Assembly (NCBI GenBank): GCA_037176725.1
Contig: JAZBRS010000075.1
Coordinates: 73,286,001-73,350,000 of the forward strand
Length of the DNA: 64,000 nt
DNA from: Posidonia oceanica
Taxonomy: Eukaryota; Streptophyta; Magnoliopsida; Alismatales; Posidoniaceae
Direction: 5' to 3'
Part shown: piece after piece, positions 25,886 to 38,303 of the stretch
Position numbering within the stretch: the stretch's first letter is position 1
How the letters are laid out: every line of letters starts with the position of its first letter
Position numbers and translations under genes: made by a program
The notes under the pieces: generated by a model
Database searches by the model: none
What the model saw: the letters and a program-made list of their open reading frames with translations, nothing else
What the model was told of the DNA's origin: nothing

Positions 25886-26405
25886 AGGGACATTGCATCT
25901 TGGACACCACTTCTCTGCCTCTCCACCGCAGCTGCTTGCGTACTCCGATGCGGATTGGGCCGGTGACCCATTTGACCCACGCTCAGTTACAGGGACTTGT
26001 CTCTTCTTTGGATCCAACCAAATCTCTTGGACAGTAAAGAAGCAGCCTACCATTGCTCGTTCGAGTGCTGAATCAGAGTATCGTGCGATGGCATCCACTG
26101 TGGCTGATCTCCGGTGGTTTTGCTTTCTTCTCCGGGAACTGGGCATTCCTCTCCGACGAGCTCCAGTCATACTGTGTGATAATAGCTCGGCCTTATAGAT
26201 TGCCCATAACCCGGTCTTTCATGGTCGTACTCGGCATATAGAAATTGATTATCATTTCATTCGTGAATTTTTGGCTCAGAGATCCATCGTTGCACGACAT
26301 GTGTCGTCGGAGCACCAATAGGCGGACATCTTCACCAAGTCCTTGTCTGTTGAACGATATCGGTGGTTGCGATCCAAGCTCTCGCTCCGTTCCTCTGCGT
26401 CGAGC
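25886..26405 (+). pseudogene. Copia A RNase H
   Basis: YSDADWAGD, SSAESEYRAMA and CDNSSAL give the RNase H acidic residues. HGRTRHIEIDYHFIREF, then ADIFTKSLS mark the typical copia polyprotein end. Stops at about 26195 and 26320 break it. Confidence 0.9.
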
Positions 26406-26416
26406 TTGAGGGAGGC

Positions 26417-26699
26417 TGTTGGAATAACGTGAGCCTACTGCTGCTCCGGTGCCTGCTGCTGCTGCTGGTCGGTGCCTTCCGGAAGCTTCCGGCGTTCCTC
26501 ACTTGGAATCTTCCTCACCGGTGCAATTCCATTTCACTCCCCTTGTACACGTCATATTATTCCTTTGCAATGCCTATATAAAGGCAGGCTGGCTCACTGT
26601 TTATCAATAACAAAATCTGTTACTGCCACCTTTAGCTTCTTCCTCTGTTTTCTGCCGGCGTCTCTCGACGGTGGTGCGTGAGTTCTTTCACAAACAACA
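26417..26699 (+). repeat. 3' LTR of copia A
   Basis: A purine-rich stretch (gcttgagggaggc) is followed by TGTTGGAATAACG, and the LTR ends CAAACAACA: 283 bp with TGTT...AACA ends. A TATA box (tatataaag) lies near 26571-26580. No 5' LTR is available for comparison. Confidence 0.8.
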
Positions 26700-29339
26700 T
26701 TGATATTGGAATTATCAAACACAGACTATAGCATGGCAAGCTCCTAAGAACTAATCACTATCATCTCCATACATAGTCCAGGCAAGAGTAATCAAACTAT
26801 ATGATCTACGTATTTATGTTACTGATAATACTAGTAGAATTCTTCTGCTTGCTTAGTCTTGTCAATCTGCACATAAAATATTCTTCTAATTAAAAGAAAG
26901 GAAGCTTACCCCATTTCCTTGTCCCCTCCCACGTCCCTTGATGTTGTGATAATTGTGGAAAGCAGCACCGTTTGGCTAGACAAGACAATGAAAACATGTC
27001 ATAAGCCCAATCATTTCAAAAGATAATTCGCAAAAGCCATGCATGCGTAAAACTCACGACATAGACAATAGGACTAAGTCCCTAGGAGAATCTAAACAGG
27101 TTGAACCCAATGCACAAGGTTCCCTTGCTGAATTACTCGGGAGGGTCCATATGCATATAGCCGTTTCCCCCACATGGAGAGGTTGTTCCCTTGGCTCAAG
27201 CTTACAACCTCCAAGCACCAATGGACAAGCTTACCGTTGCACAAAAGCTTACCTTATGAGGAGACTCTACACACTCCAAGTGAACTTTTTTTATCAGTCA
27301 ATCAGAAAATTTTATTGAAAACACTCTGAGTAAACTACACATAAAAAAATAAACTAAAGCAAATAATTGATACTACTTGTGGAATATGAAAATCACAACG
27401 AAGTTGTTGCACATAAGATATATATGCTCAGAAATAAGCATAGAAACACTGTTTGATATTGCTGATGATGCTCAAAAATACTCACAAAATATGAAAACAT
27501 ATATAAATATTTGTTGTCTACCAAGCATGTAATATATAATATGTACTGCTCTAAGGATACATAAATAAAGCAATTCTTTGTTGCCAAAGATCCAAAGGAA
27601 AAGCCATGCTGATTGTGCAACATACAACAATTTATGAAAGTATGAAGCTTACAAGAATATGTAAATGTACGAGTCTAAGAGGTATATATATAGAAAACCT
27701 AAAGTTATATCCCAACTTGGAGAATACTACTTTTCATATTTAAAGTTCTACTTATTGGATATTCACCTTAATTTGAGATAATCCTTGAATATTAATCAAG
27801 ATTGTCTCTAGAGAAGTTTAATTCATCTATAACTTAAGAGTATTGAAGAATAATAAGTCGAAGGTTGTCAGGTGGTTGTCAAGAAACTAATAGCATAATA
27901 GCTTGTGTAATCAAGTACCCAAGTTCATTGAATTGTTTTCTTGTTGAGCTAGTGTCTCACAGACAAAACTATAGCGAACACGATATGCCTGCTGTTGTGG
28001 TTATTAACTTATTATTATGACTCTCGTTTTATGTAGGCTAAGGGTGTAAATGATGTTCGAAATATGATATCAGGTAGTTGCAATGCAGAGCTCAAGAGCA
28101 TTTTTGAACCGGGTAATTATAAAAGCATGCAAAATAATGCAGAGCATTTTCGATTTTTGTTAATCAGGTAGTTAAATGAAACAAATTTCTAGATCATAGA
28201 GATAGATTAAAAGACTCAAGAGTCTAAGATTAAAATCTTCTTTTCTTCCATCATACTCTTATGTCAATCAAAGGGTAGGACAAAATATATCTTTATTAGA
28301 TATGATATGTACTAAATAGGTGGCAGTCTAAGGATACTCAAATCTCTTTCTTTTGTAAGGGTAAAGTAATGAATGTAATAGTAGACATATGAAAGAAAAT
28401 GCACAAGTATCCCTAAAAAAGGAAAAAATCCACAAGTAAGACAGGACATTGATCATGTAAGTGGGGATTATCATGCAAATATATCACATATAAGGGATAT
28501 AAAATTTTGAGCTTTCAACATAAATCAGGTATCTTGGCAACAGACCAAATAGAAAGTACAAAGTTAGGTATACCCACAAAAAAAAATAGAAAAAGGAATT
28601 CTAGTGTCTGCACTCTTCCATGTTGGAAAAGGTTGGGCAAAGCACCAAAGGAAAAGCAAGCCTAACACCCAATGAAGTTGGCCCTCTGTGAAATAAATAA
28701 TGGAAAAGGACTGGGAAAGTAGCAAGTTTGTGTTTTGTTCAGTCCAAGAACGAATACCATATACCTCATTAAAATCCACCATGTGTATATTCCTTTCTCA
28801 TTGAGTCTTACACTCATATAAACTTAAAGAATGATGAGAGTACGGTGGAAGTTGCATGTTGTGTTGCATCCTATTGGCATCATGGAGGTACTATGAAATT
28901 CCGACTCGAATAATTAATGATCAAGACTAGTAAAAATCTTTGGTCTATATATATTACATGCTTCTTATTGGTTAAACTAATTTTCTTTTCTGAGTTTCTC
29001 TAAGACTCATCCGGATAAGAACCAATCATTATGCTTTCATCTTTACTGTCTTCTAGACCATTTACTATCTTGCCCCCATTTTATGCTAATCTTACAAAAT
29101 AAAAAGGATTTCCCATTTTTGTACATTATTATCCTACAGATTCAGCTTGCTCCTTTAAGTTACATGTTTGCTGGCATTTATGCATATCTGCATGTCAATG
29201 CTTTGATAAAACCATTGATTGGTACAGACAAGAGAACGTGCTTGGCATATAGGGCAAACAAAGGATGTAATAGTCTATAGACTGATAACATGGAGAACTA
29301 TAGAAGAAAAGGTATACTACCGACAAATCTACAAGCATT
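26700..29339. other. AT-rich spacer, no gene seen
   Basis: AT-rich DNA without a recognisable domain. Open frames are short and unsupported. It may be interior sequence of the CACTA element that ends at 30090. Confidence 0.5.
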
Positions 29340-29394
29340 TTTTATCTAATGGCAAACCACAAAATCAATGAGCCAAACCACAAAATCAAAAAGG

Positions 29395-29700
29395 CCAAGT
29401 TGAAAAGTACCAAATCAGGAGGAAAACCGAAGAGAGAGGAGGAGGGCGGAGGGAGAATCAAAGAGAGAGGAGGAGGGCGAAGGGAGAACTTGAAGAGCAC
29501 ACAGGCGCAGGGAGGAGGGCGCATGAGAGCGGAGGGAGAACCAGAAGAGCACACAGGCGGAGGGAGGAGGGCGGAGAGAGAACTAGAGGAGGATGAGTAA
29601 GTCGGGCGTGGAGGAGGGCGCAGGAGGGCAGAGGCAGGACCGGAGGAGGAGGAGCGGGATAGGTTTTGGGGGTGGAGGGAGGAAGGGACGAAGAAAGCTG
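29395..29700. repeat. GA-rich minisatellite
   Basis: Irregular units of gagaggaggagggcggaggga with inserts such as agagcacacaggc. The 128-residue minus-strand frame across it is simple Pro/Ser/Leu-rich sequence and is not credible as a gene. Confidence 0.75.
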
Positions 29701-29739
29701 ATTTTAAAGGGAGGAAGGGTCGTAGCAAATAAAAGAAAA

Positions 29740-30090
29740 TAAAACTGGTGGCTAAAATTTTAAGGTTTTAATGCCAGGGCGAAACTCGTGGTTAATATAA
29801 ATTAAATCAAGAATTAATATAGCCACGAAGTTTAATCTGTGGTTAATCCCATGTCCACTTTATAATATTTAAACAAAAATAAGTTTCCATTGAGGTAAAA
29901 AATTTAGCCACGGATATTTCATTATTAGCCATGACATGTGACCATGGCTAAATAATATTTTGATTTCTTATTTGAAACTTATGTATCTATGACTATTCTC
30001 GTGGCTATTCCGTGGCTAAACATATCAATTAGCCATGGATTTATTGTTCGTGGCTAAAATCGGTGGCTAAAGTCCTGTTTTCTTGTAGTG
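29740..30090. mobile_element. One terminus of a CACTA (En/Spm) DNA transposon
   Basis: The right end reads, on the minus strand, CACTACAAGAAAACAGG, the classic CACTA terminus, ending at 30090. Subterminal copies of tagccac(g) or cgtggcta recur at least ten times in both directions at 29740-30075, as in this superfamily. The other end is not visible between 26700 and 29740. The element interrupts a copia fragment that continues at 30091. Confidence 0.82.
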
Positions 30091-31085
30091 TTTATTACAG
30101 ATATTAAGTTTCTTTGGAAAGATAGAATATAAAAACAGTCTCTTAAAATCAACAGTTCTCCAGACTCCAAGGTAATTCTGTAGTCTTCCATTGACTTTAC
30201 ATGCAATTACATCTGGTTTTCCAAAATAACGAACCTTTTGCACTCAGTTAGAGGCCGTCTTATCAGAAACCTTTGCATAGTGGTTGAAATGTGCACAGTG
30301 ACACCCGAGTCAATCCACCAGCTAGTATTAGGAATAGAAGTTAAATTTGATTCATGGCTTGCAATAGATATAATATTACCTGAATTTTTCTTTTCGATCC
30401 ATTTCTTGTATTTCATGCAATTTTTCTTTAAATGCCCAAATTTCTTACAGAAATAGCACCCTTTCTTAGTGATGGGCTTATTGGTCACTCCAGTTTTGTG
30501 CTTGTTTTCAGAATTTTTCTGGACCTTCTTTCCTTTAGATGCGTGGCCCCTTATTCTGTGACTAGTCAGATTCACGGCATTCATCTTGTTGATCATTGGA
30601 TTAACAGCCTGCCTTTCTTCCTCCTGAACACACTTAGTCATGAGTTCATTGATTGACCATTCATCCTTATGTGTGTTATAGGAGACCTTAAAAAGGTCAT
30701 ACTCAGGCGGTAATGTCTGCAAGATGAAGTGGACTAAAAAGGAATCTGAAATGGTAATCTTAAGATCATTCAACTTTCCTGCAATATCTCGCATAGCCAT
30801 GATGTATTCTTTTACATTTCCCTTTCCTGTATAGCGCATGGAAGTGAACTTCTGAATCAAGGTGCCTTCTTTTGCTTTGTCAGATCCAACAAACTGTTGC
30901 TCAATCGTTTCCAAATAAGCTACAGTCACCAAAGTATTAGAAGTCACAGAACCTCGAATATCTCTAGACACATACTGTAACATATATAAACGATAGAGAC
31001 AACTTATTAGATCTTTCCATTTTTCATATTGAACATTTGCATCCGCACTGCTTTCTTTTGAGGGTTTTGCAGGAGCAACATTCAC
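30091..31085 (-). pseudogene. Tork-like copia gag-protease fragment
   Basis: Read from 31085 down: gag core (SDKAKEGTLIQKFTSMRY, VKEYIMAMRDIAGKL, EYDLFKVSYNTHKDEW), zinc knuckle CYFCKKFGHLKKNC, then protease DSGVT and, after a stop, LILRDCFYILSFQRNLISVI up to the CACTA end. A one-base deletion after YEKW shifts the frame over about 20 residues. The left limit is the CACTA insertion. The gag start is missing, so the piece is truncated at both ends. It belongs to a different copia family from element A. Confidence 0.88.
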
Positions 31086-31933
31086 TCAAAAGCAAACGTC
31101 CAACTCTATTAGGCCCAATTGAAACAGTAAAGATTCCTTTCATTATGGGAAATTTGTACTATTCAACAAAGGTACTCCAATCATACTTCTATCAATAGAA
31201 AAGTTGCAAAAATTACTCACATTAAAACTTTATATTTAACAATAGCATTATCATAACTCTACGTTGGCAAATGAAATAACATGCTATAAATTAAATAAAC
31301 ATGAAACTAATTCTGCATGTATAAATATCTATGTACATAGCATCATTGGATACTAAAATGTTTCATATTAATTATACAAATAGAATTATTCCACCCATTA
31401 GATACAACAATTTCATGTTGATAAAAACTTGTTAATCTCATTTATCTAAATGCAAGTTCGAACACCATCCTTATTAGATTTAAATATACACTTATGTAAT
31501 TAATATAATCAATTTTTCTTATTTGGTGTCACGTAGGTGAGCTTCCAAGTCGTCCAAATTAAAAGTAAAAATTATGTGGCATTCAAGAAACCTTAATATT
31601 GGACAAATATATGCAAAACACTTTAATCATGCTAAAATAACTTTATGACATGTTAAAATAACTAAAGCATGTTCCTTAATAGCATGGATAAATAAGACAT
31701 AAAACTGTCACACATAGGTCCAATTTGTCCTTAGATGTAATATGCATAATAATTATCTATTTATCCAAAATACATAAGTACCACATGGATAAAATATTCA
31801 GATAATTAAATCCAAGAATTTCAGTCTAAATTACCCTTAAACATGCTTTCTAAAATATTTGATCATTAAAACACGGAAATATGGACTAAAATGCAATTAA
31901 AATAAACTACCGTAGTTTATTCTAACATAAACT
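31086..31933. other. AT-rich spacer, no gene seen
   Basis: AT-rich. Phrases such as ggactaaaatgcaattaaaata near 31880 resemble the repeat field in the element B LTR, so part may be an older LTR remnant. No coding evidence. Confidence 0.45.
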
Positions 31934-34157
31934 TGTGACCATAGGGATTGCGGCCAGCCGAGGGCCTGAAGGAGATTGGCCATGGCAATGCGGTGCATAC
32001 GAGGAGGACTTGACTTGAGGAAAACACCGGAAGGCGAAAGCGAAGGGAAAAAGATAAGAAAAGAAATGGAGTCGCCACCTAGTCTATTTGAAAACTGGAA
32101 GACGAGGAAAACCAGATGCGGGAAGACATGCATAATGCGATGCAAGTTTGAAAGCTTGATAATCCGTCCCGAATGAATGTTACACAAATGTCACTGTGAA
32201 CCAGAAAAACGACAAGGACTTCTGTTATGCATAGGGAAGGTATTAGGCACCCCCAATGTGTCCGAATGAGTCGGTCTTTCTAGGCCATTCCACTCACGTG
32301 TGGCAAAATGTAGGCAAATAAATGCCAAATAATGTATGCTCAAGAAGCAATGTGCAATATGCCATGCCATGTTGTTTAAAACATGCAGACTGAATCAAAT
32401 GAGGAGCGAGAAACAAGGATAAGCTAAGTTAAGCAAAGAAACAAAGACTCTGTTTAACTGTCTGTGCCCTGATCTGGGTTGTTCGCGCTAGGCCTGCGCG
32501 TCAGTACTATCCGCTAGGACAGAACACCAGATCTGCTCGCCACTAGAGCTCGCTAGATCTGTGCGCTAAGAATGCGTGCACCAGATTTTACAGTCGCAGA
32601 CAGAGAACTTCCTTGCACAATTACGAATCAAAACGATCGAAACAAGGCAAACACAGTTCGACAAAGCTAGAAGGCATATCTAGGAACAAAAGGAAACATA
32701 AAAATCGAAACGAAAACGCATGATTCTTCCTCCCCACCTCCCTTGCACGACGTGGGAAATTGTTGGGTTCAACAACCATGGACGAGGCCTGAACTCGACG
32801 AGGTGCTGTCGCGGCTTACAGTGGAGGCAGAGGAAGGACGGAGGGTCATCGGGGATGCTATGCATTATGGAAAACAAAACGTGGGGTGTCTCCCTTCACC
32901 GGTCAGGGACGTCGACTCCGTCCATCATGGGATGGACGGTTGGCCGTTAGCACAGCCAGAGGAGTCGCCGTTATATCATGGGGGATTCAAGAGACAATGC
33001 AAGAATGTAGGGATGAGAACCGTTCGGGCTCATTGACCTCAGGCTGAGCTGGAAACCATGAACCCATCCTGGATGCAAATGGATGTCGGCGACGAAAACC
33101 AAGAAGAAACGATGCAAAGATCGCAATCAAAAGACATCCAGAATACATAATTAAGCTACATTGTGCTACGGGAGACAAGGCTTACCTGCTCGAGGTCCGG
33201 TGCGTACTCTCCCGGTGCGGCAACTCGCAATGGGTGTGCGGAGGTGTCGGCGTCAGTCGCAGTGGTTGCGCGGAGGTGTCGGCATCAGTCACGGTGGCTG
33301 GACAGACGCAGAGAGGGGCCGCAGTGGGTTGCGGGCTACTGGTTGCAATGTGAGTCACTTGGGGCTCTCTCTCACTCAGGAATGGTCTGATATGGAGGAG
33401 GAGTGGAGGGTGAAGGCTCTGGATGGGTGGTGGCTCACCGACGATGGGTGCCTGGAGAGCTAGGAGGTGCTGCAGAGGGCTCGGTGGTTTCAGGGGTGCG
33501 AGAGCAAGTGAGAGCAACCGAGAGCGACCAAGAAGCAACCAAAGAAGCTGGACGTGGGGAGCTAGGCACTGTTTTATAGCTCGGGACGTTGCATGGGCGT
33601 CGTCGATGGAAAATGGGATTCAAATGCGTGGTTTGGATTTCAGTGAGGTGGATTTGATGGGAATTAGTTTTAGGATGGAGGGTAGGATGGTTAGGGGATA
33701 ATAGGGTGCACGCTTAGATTTGTGCCAGCCAATGGGCGAGGAGATTCAAGTGATCCGTTGAGTGGAAAGACCACTGAATCCTTACTGAGTTTTAATCTGA
33801 CACAGGGCATCGTGCCAGCAATCCGCGCCGGAGAAGTGCGCTAAGATGCTACGCCATGTGGTACCTCTGGCTAGAGATGCCTACTAGTCACACCATAAAA
33901 TGATGTTGGCTAGGCGCGCTAGGACCATGTCAGAGTCCATCGGCTAGATGCTGAGCCTGTTCCCTTTAACTCCTTGGCCATCCATGGGTTTTGGGGCTTT
34001 GGGTTGTGGATTGGATTTAGGGTTTGGTGGGTTTTAAGGTGTTGGATGAGTGTTGGGATGGTAGATTAGGTTTGGGATGTGGGTTTGGTCCACCGCGACT
34101 GAGCGCTTTCCTCTGGAGGTGTCCACCGACAAGCAACTGCAAAACGGGGTGTCTACA
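31934..34157 (-). repeat. Solo LTR related to element B (about 2.2 kb)
   Basis: The plus strand begins TGTGACCATAGGG and ends ACGGGGTGTCTACA. It shares with the B LTR an ordered set of blocks: gagtcgccacc about 136 bases in (166 in B), then aggtattaggcacccccaat and gtcggtctttctaggc, then a GC-rich block (33100-33560). No primer site or internal region lies beside it. The flanking five bases (AAACT, GAGAC) do not match, so it may be a recombination product or the left border may be misplaced. Confidence 0.68.
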
Positions 34158-34330
34158 GAGACATGATTCTGAGATGTATCACTTTGTATGACACTCTGTG
34201 AGACATGATTCTGAGATGTATCACTCTGTGAGACATGGTTCTACATGTAGTGAGACATGGTAAGGAGAAATGGGACATGATTAAGGAGAAATGAGACAAA
34301 AATCAACCCATAAGAGACAACATTCAGTAG
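34158..34330. repeat. GAGACATGATT repeats, opposite orientation to the main field
   Basis: Copies of gagacatgattctgagatg and tgagacatgg occur here. On the plus strand the larger field (36240-44470) reads the reverse complement, aatcatgtctca. Confidence 0.7.
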
Positions 34331-34508
34331 ACCTGTTAATAATTTCGCGGATAGATAATCTCATATATATACATCAGAAATGGAAAATATCATCCCATAT
34401 ATACACATCACAATGTTGAAATAATGAGAAATGTAATGTCATCCCATATATTCACATCATAATATAATGACAACATATAATGAATGGCAAATATAATGTT
34501 GATATGTC

Positions 34509-35469
34509 TCATTGTTGTTTTGTTGTTTCTGCTTCCTGTATCTTTTTGCATTCCTTCAAGATCATGGCTGCAAAGCGTGCCCTACGAGAATTGACCTCCA
34601 CGATACCAAATGCTATTGCCTCCCTACTTATAAAGTAGTAGGCACCTAATATGACATAGACTCTACATGCCATCATTGATTCAAATTCAAAAGTAAATAT
34701 ATTAATAGGAGAAGTGCAATATAAGTAAAAAAGAAGTGGTAATAGAAGGTATTAAGACGTACGATCCAGTAGGTTGTTGTGAGAAATCTCGAAGGAATGC
34801 ATGCTTGAAATCCGAGATGTTGATGTCCTCCTTATATCCAAAGAAATGGATACAATGAAGCAACCAATTAATCTACATTAACAAGAAATAAGTTATAATA
34901 AATATAGTAAAATAATATTAATTTACTTGGAATAACTAAGGAATGATTATAAATACACTAAACCATATCAACGGCGGTCTTCTTAGTTGAGCCACTTGCA
35001 ACATCTTCCATAGCTTCCCCTCTTACCAAGGTCATAGAGTTGTAGAAAGATATTAATTTGGTCTTGAAGTCTATGACTACAAAATGCCAATGGAAGCTGT
35101 TGCAAAGTACTGTCAATAAGAAATCTGCCATTTGAAGTTCATCACTATCGAAATTTGGGCATAAATCGAAAACATTCTCCTTCTTGTGATACAATGTTTC
35201 CTAGAATGCAAAATATGTAAACAACATTACATACCGACAAGTAAATTAATTCATGGCATATTGTATGAAATAAATTAACTTATATGTTACATACCGACAA
35301 GTAAGAAAGCATAAAGAAGACCTCCCGATGAATATACGGTCATTCAATGACCGTCCTCTTGAGGACCATTATCCATGATTGGATTAGGCTGTCACTAATG
35401 GGTCGCCATATAATAGACGCCATAAATCCCTCCTACGGAAGTCAACCTCATCCTTAAAAATGAGAGCCT
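34509..35469 (-). pseudogene. Ulp1-like gene, C48 cysteine-protease domain
   Basis: Three to four exons give FRRRDLWRLLYGD, then (frameshift) SDSLIQSWIMVLKRT, then DELQMADFLLTVLCNSFHWH-FVVIDFKTKLISFYNSM with the expected catalytic His (in FHWH) and Asp (VID). HAFLRDFSQQPTGS follows with the conserved Gln, and finally ACRVYVILGAYYF with the candidate nucleophile Cys. Family members usually have Asp-Cys-Gly there, so both neighbours are changed, and the last acceptor lacks AG. The stop is at 34511-34509. The domain would cleave SUMO or another peptide; this copy is probably dead. Confidence 0.7.
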
Positions 35470-35552
35470 CTGTAGTAATACGTATTTCATTAATCATCAA
35501 ATCAACTTTAAATAAATGCAAATCATATATGGTATTTCAAATCAAATGATAC

Positions 35553-36203
35553 CAGGTAATAGGGGCCTTCAGGAATTCATAGATGAGGCTCTTCTCATCA
35601 TCCTTAATGTGGTCTAACCCATGGTAACCATATTTATTCTCTTCAATCCAGTCCTACAAGTCATGGAAAATTAATTTTTTGGTTGCCCATATTTCAACAT
35701 CTTCTATTGGTATGTATTTATGCAAGTATTAAAACAAACAATATGGCTAAAAAAGGAAAGTAAAAAAAAAGCAAATAAATTAAACATGAATATCAAATTA
35801 GTAATTCACCTCATCATCAGGATATTCTTCCCCAGTGTCTTTTGCATATGTGAACTTCTTGGTGAGCTTCCTGGTCTTTTGCACCTTTTTGCAAGGACTA
35901 TCAGTGACCACAATAGGATCCTAGATATTTTTCGTTGATTGTCGTCGTCTCTTTCTGGTAGATATTTTTCACATAAGGGGACATCTTCTTTTCCTTTCGA
36001 TCTTTTCGATCGTGGACCCTTCTCACCAATGACGACTTCTGTTAAAATAGAACAATATGAATTAGATGTCCAAGCATACTTGCTTTACAATATAACAAAC
36101 TTTGAAATCCGAATTAGATGTCGAAGCATACTTGCTTTACTTCTTCCTTCATTTCTTCATTTCTTCTTCCTTGTTCATCCGCCCCATCACCATGATGAGA
36201 GAC
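35553..36203 (-). pseudogene. Ulp1-like gene, linker exons
   Basis: Exon 36203-36132 (72 bases, VSHHHGDGADEQGRR). Exon 36038-35810 (KSSLVRRVHDRKDRKEKKMS, then after a one-base insertion DPIVVTDSPCKKVQKTRKL ... TGEEYPDDE, 229 bases instead of 228). Exon 35653-35553 (DWIEENKYGYHGLDHIKDDE). The basic linker upstream of the catalytic domain is as expected in this gene type. Confidence 0.65.
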
Positions 36204-36239
36204 CTATAAAAATCATATATCATTTGCATTAAAACAATC

Positions 36240-36740
36240 ATATCTAATAAAACATGTAATAAACAAATCATGTCTCATAGGAAGCAAATCATGTACTATA
36301 CAAATCCATACTTCACAGAAAAGCAAATCATGTCTCGTAGAAAAGCAAATCATGTCTCACAGACAAGTAAATCATGTCTCACAGAAAAACAAATCATGTC
36401 TCACAGACAAGTAAATTATGTCTCACAGAAAAACAAATCATGTCTCGCAGAAAAGCAAATCATGTCTCACAGAAATGCAAATCATATCTCACAGAAACCT
36501 ATTAAAATAATAGTCACGTCCAACACAACACAATATAGTGAAAATTATATCTCACAGAATTAAAATCACAATTAAAATCAATCCTCCAAGAAAATCATAT
36601 CTCATTTGTATTAAAACAATCATATTTAATGGAACATGTAATATAAAAATCATGTCTCACAGAAATACAAGAATCAGTCCGTCAAAGAATTAAAATCATG
36701 TATGATGTCTCACACAAATGCAAAACATGTATTAAAGAAA
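36240..36740. repeat. CATGTCTCACAGAAA repeat field, first block
   Basis: About 15 copies of aatcatgtctcacagaaaagc at 20-24-base spacing in an intron of the Ulp1-like gene. A similar block lies at 36960-37200. Confidence 0.85.
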
Positions 36741-36812
36741 CTTATTAAAACAATAGTCACATCTCACAACACATACCACATTACTAAAGAAACCATCTCA
36801 TTTGATTATTAC

Positions 36813-37323
36813 CTTTAGTGGGACCTCCTCTTCCTTGTTTTCTTCCTCTCCCTTCTTTTCTCCCTCTCTTCCTCCTTCCTCTCCATCCTACAAAGGCAAT
36901 TAAAATCAATTATCAAATAAAATCATAGCTCATTTGTATTAAAATAATCAAATCTAACGAAACATGTAATATATAAATCATGTCTCACAGAAAAACAAAT
37001 CATGTCTCACAGAAACTCAAATTATGTCTCACAGAGAAACAAATCATGTCTCACAGAGAAACAAATCATGTCTCACAGAAACTCAAATCATGTCTCACAG
37101 AGAAACAAATCATATCTCACAGAAATGCAAATCTTGTATGATGTCTCACACAAATGCAAAATATGTCTCAGAGAAACCTATTAAAACAATAGTCATATCT
37201 TACAACACATATCTCATTACTAAAGAAAACATCTCATTTGATTCTTACCTTTGGTGGAACCTCCTCTTCCTTGTTTTCTTCCTCTCCCTTCTTTTCTCCC
37301 TCTCTTCCTCCTTCCTCTCCATC
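36813..37323 (-). repeat. Duplicated 75-base acidic exon pair of Ulp1-like gene
   Basis: Exons 37323-37249 and 36887-36813 are both 75 bases, phase 0, encoding nearly identical acidic sequence beginning DGEEGGREGEKKGE, with gtag acceptors and gtaa donors. The intron between is filled with atcatgtctcacagaaa repeats, also found after the second copy. Confidence 0.75.
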
Positions 37324-37496
37324 CTACAAAAGCAATTAAAATCAATTATCAAAGAAAATCATAGCTCATTTGTATTAAAACAATCAAATCTAATGAAACA
37401 TGTAATATATAAATCATGTCTCACAGAAAAACAAATCATGTCACACAATCAACATTGACATGAACACACACACTTAGAAAAACAATCAAATCATAC

Positions 37497-37955
37497 CTTA
37501 TGTACTGAGATGGTCTCCAATTGTTTATCAATCTCCAACCGGTGGATTTTCCACTCAAGGTGTTGAACCTTAGAGTTCAACTCCTTTATTTTCTAATTCA
37601 ATTCAAATTTTTGTGCTTTTAAAAGCTTATTTTCTAATTAGAGATTTAAATCAGTCCGTATCTCCAATTCAGTAGTGGAATTTTCATTCCACTCTGTACT
37701 ACTCCTTTTCTCCTCCTCCTCCTTTGGCTCCTCCTTCGCCTCCTCCTCTGCCTTCTTCTCCTTCTCCCTTGCCTTCTTATCCTCCGTTGCCTTCTCTCCG
37801 TCCTTTTCCCTCTCCTTCTCCTCCTTTGTCTTCTCCCCCTCCGACTCAATCTTGTTCATTTTCTTTACATTTAGAAGTCAATCCCTTGATTTCTTCCTCA
37901 AAGTATCGATAATCCATCTCTTAAAGAGATATGGCACAAGGACACCTTCTTTCAC
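37497..37955 (-). pseudogene. Ulp1-like gene, charged coiled-coil exon
   Basis: The 459-base exon encodes VPYLFKRWIIDTLRKKSRD, a very charged EKTKEEKEREKDGEKATED run, then KIKELNSKVQHLEWKIHRLE, a likely coiled coil. Three in-frame stops break it. Confidence 0.6.
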
Positions 37956-38303
37956 CTATCAAAAAATGTAAACATGAAAAGGAAATAACTATACGATAAA
38001 CACAATGAACAAGGGCCTCTCTTCTTTGAAAATACTACAATGTTCAAAGAATAAATGTTTCCCATACCTTGATGGCCTCTCTTCTTCGAAGAATTTCACA
38101 AAAAAATTTGTAGACACCTCGATGCTCCACAAACTCCCAATTAAAAATTCTTGGGCTTCTTTGAAACCCATAAGGATGCCTGAGGTCACAATGTTCATGT
38201 AACCAAACTTACATAATCAAATATACCATTAATAAATTCATCAATTTAAATTAAATTAAAAAGAAATAAAAACATATAGAATCCTATGTCTTCAACTACT
38301 TAC

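Noticed and set aside
33161..33701. Possible small genes in a GC-rich stretch
   Set aside because: The stretch is inside the solo LTR, with overlapping frames on both strands and no domain.
37675..37971. Ser/Phe-rich plus-strand frame
   Set aside because: Antisense to the charged coiled-coil exon of the Ulp1-like gene, which fits splice borders and the protein order.
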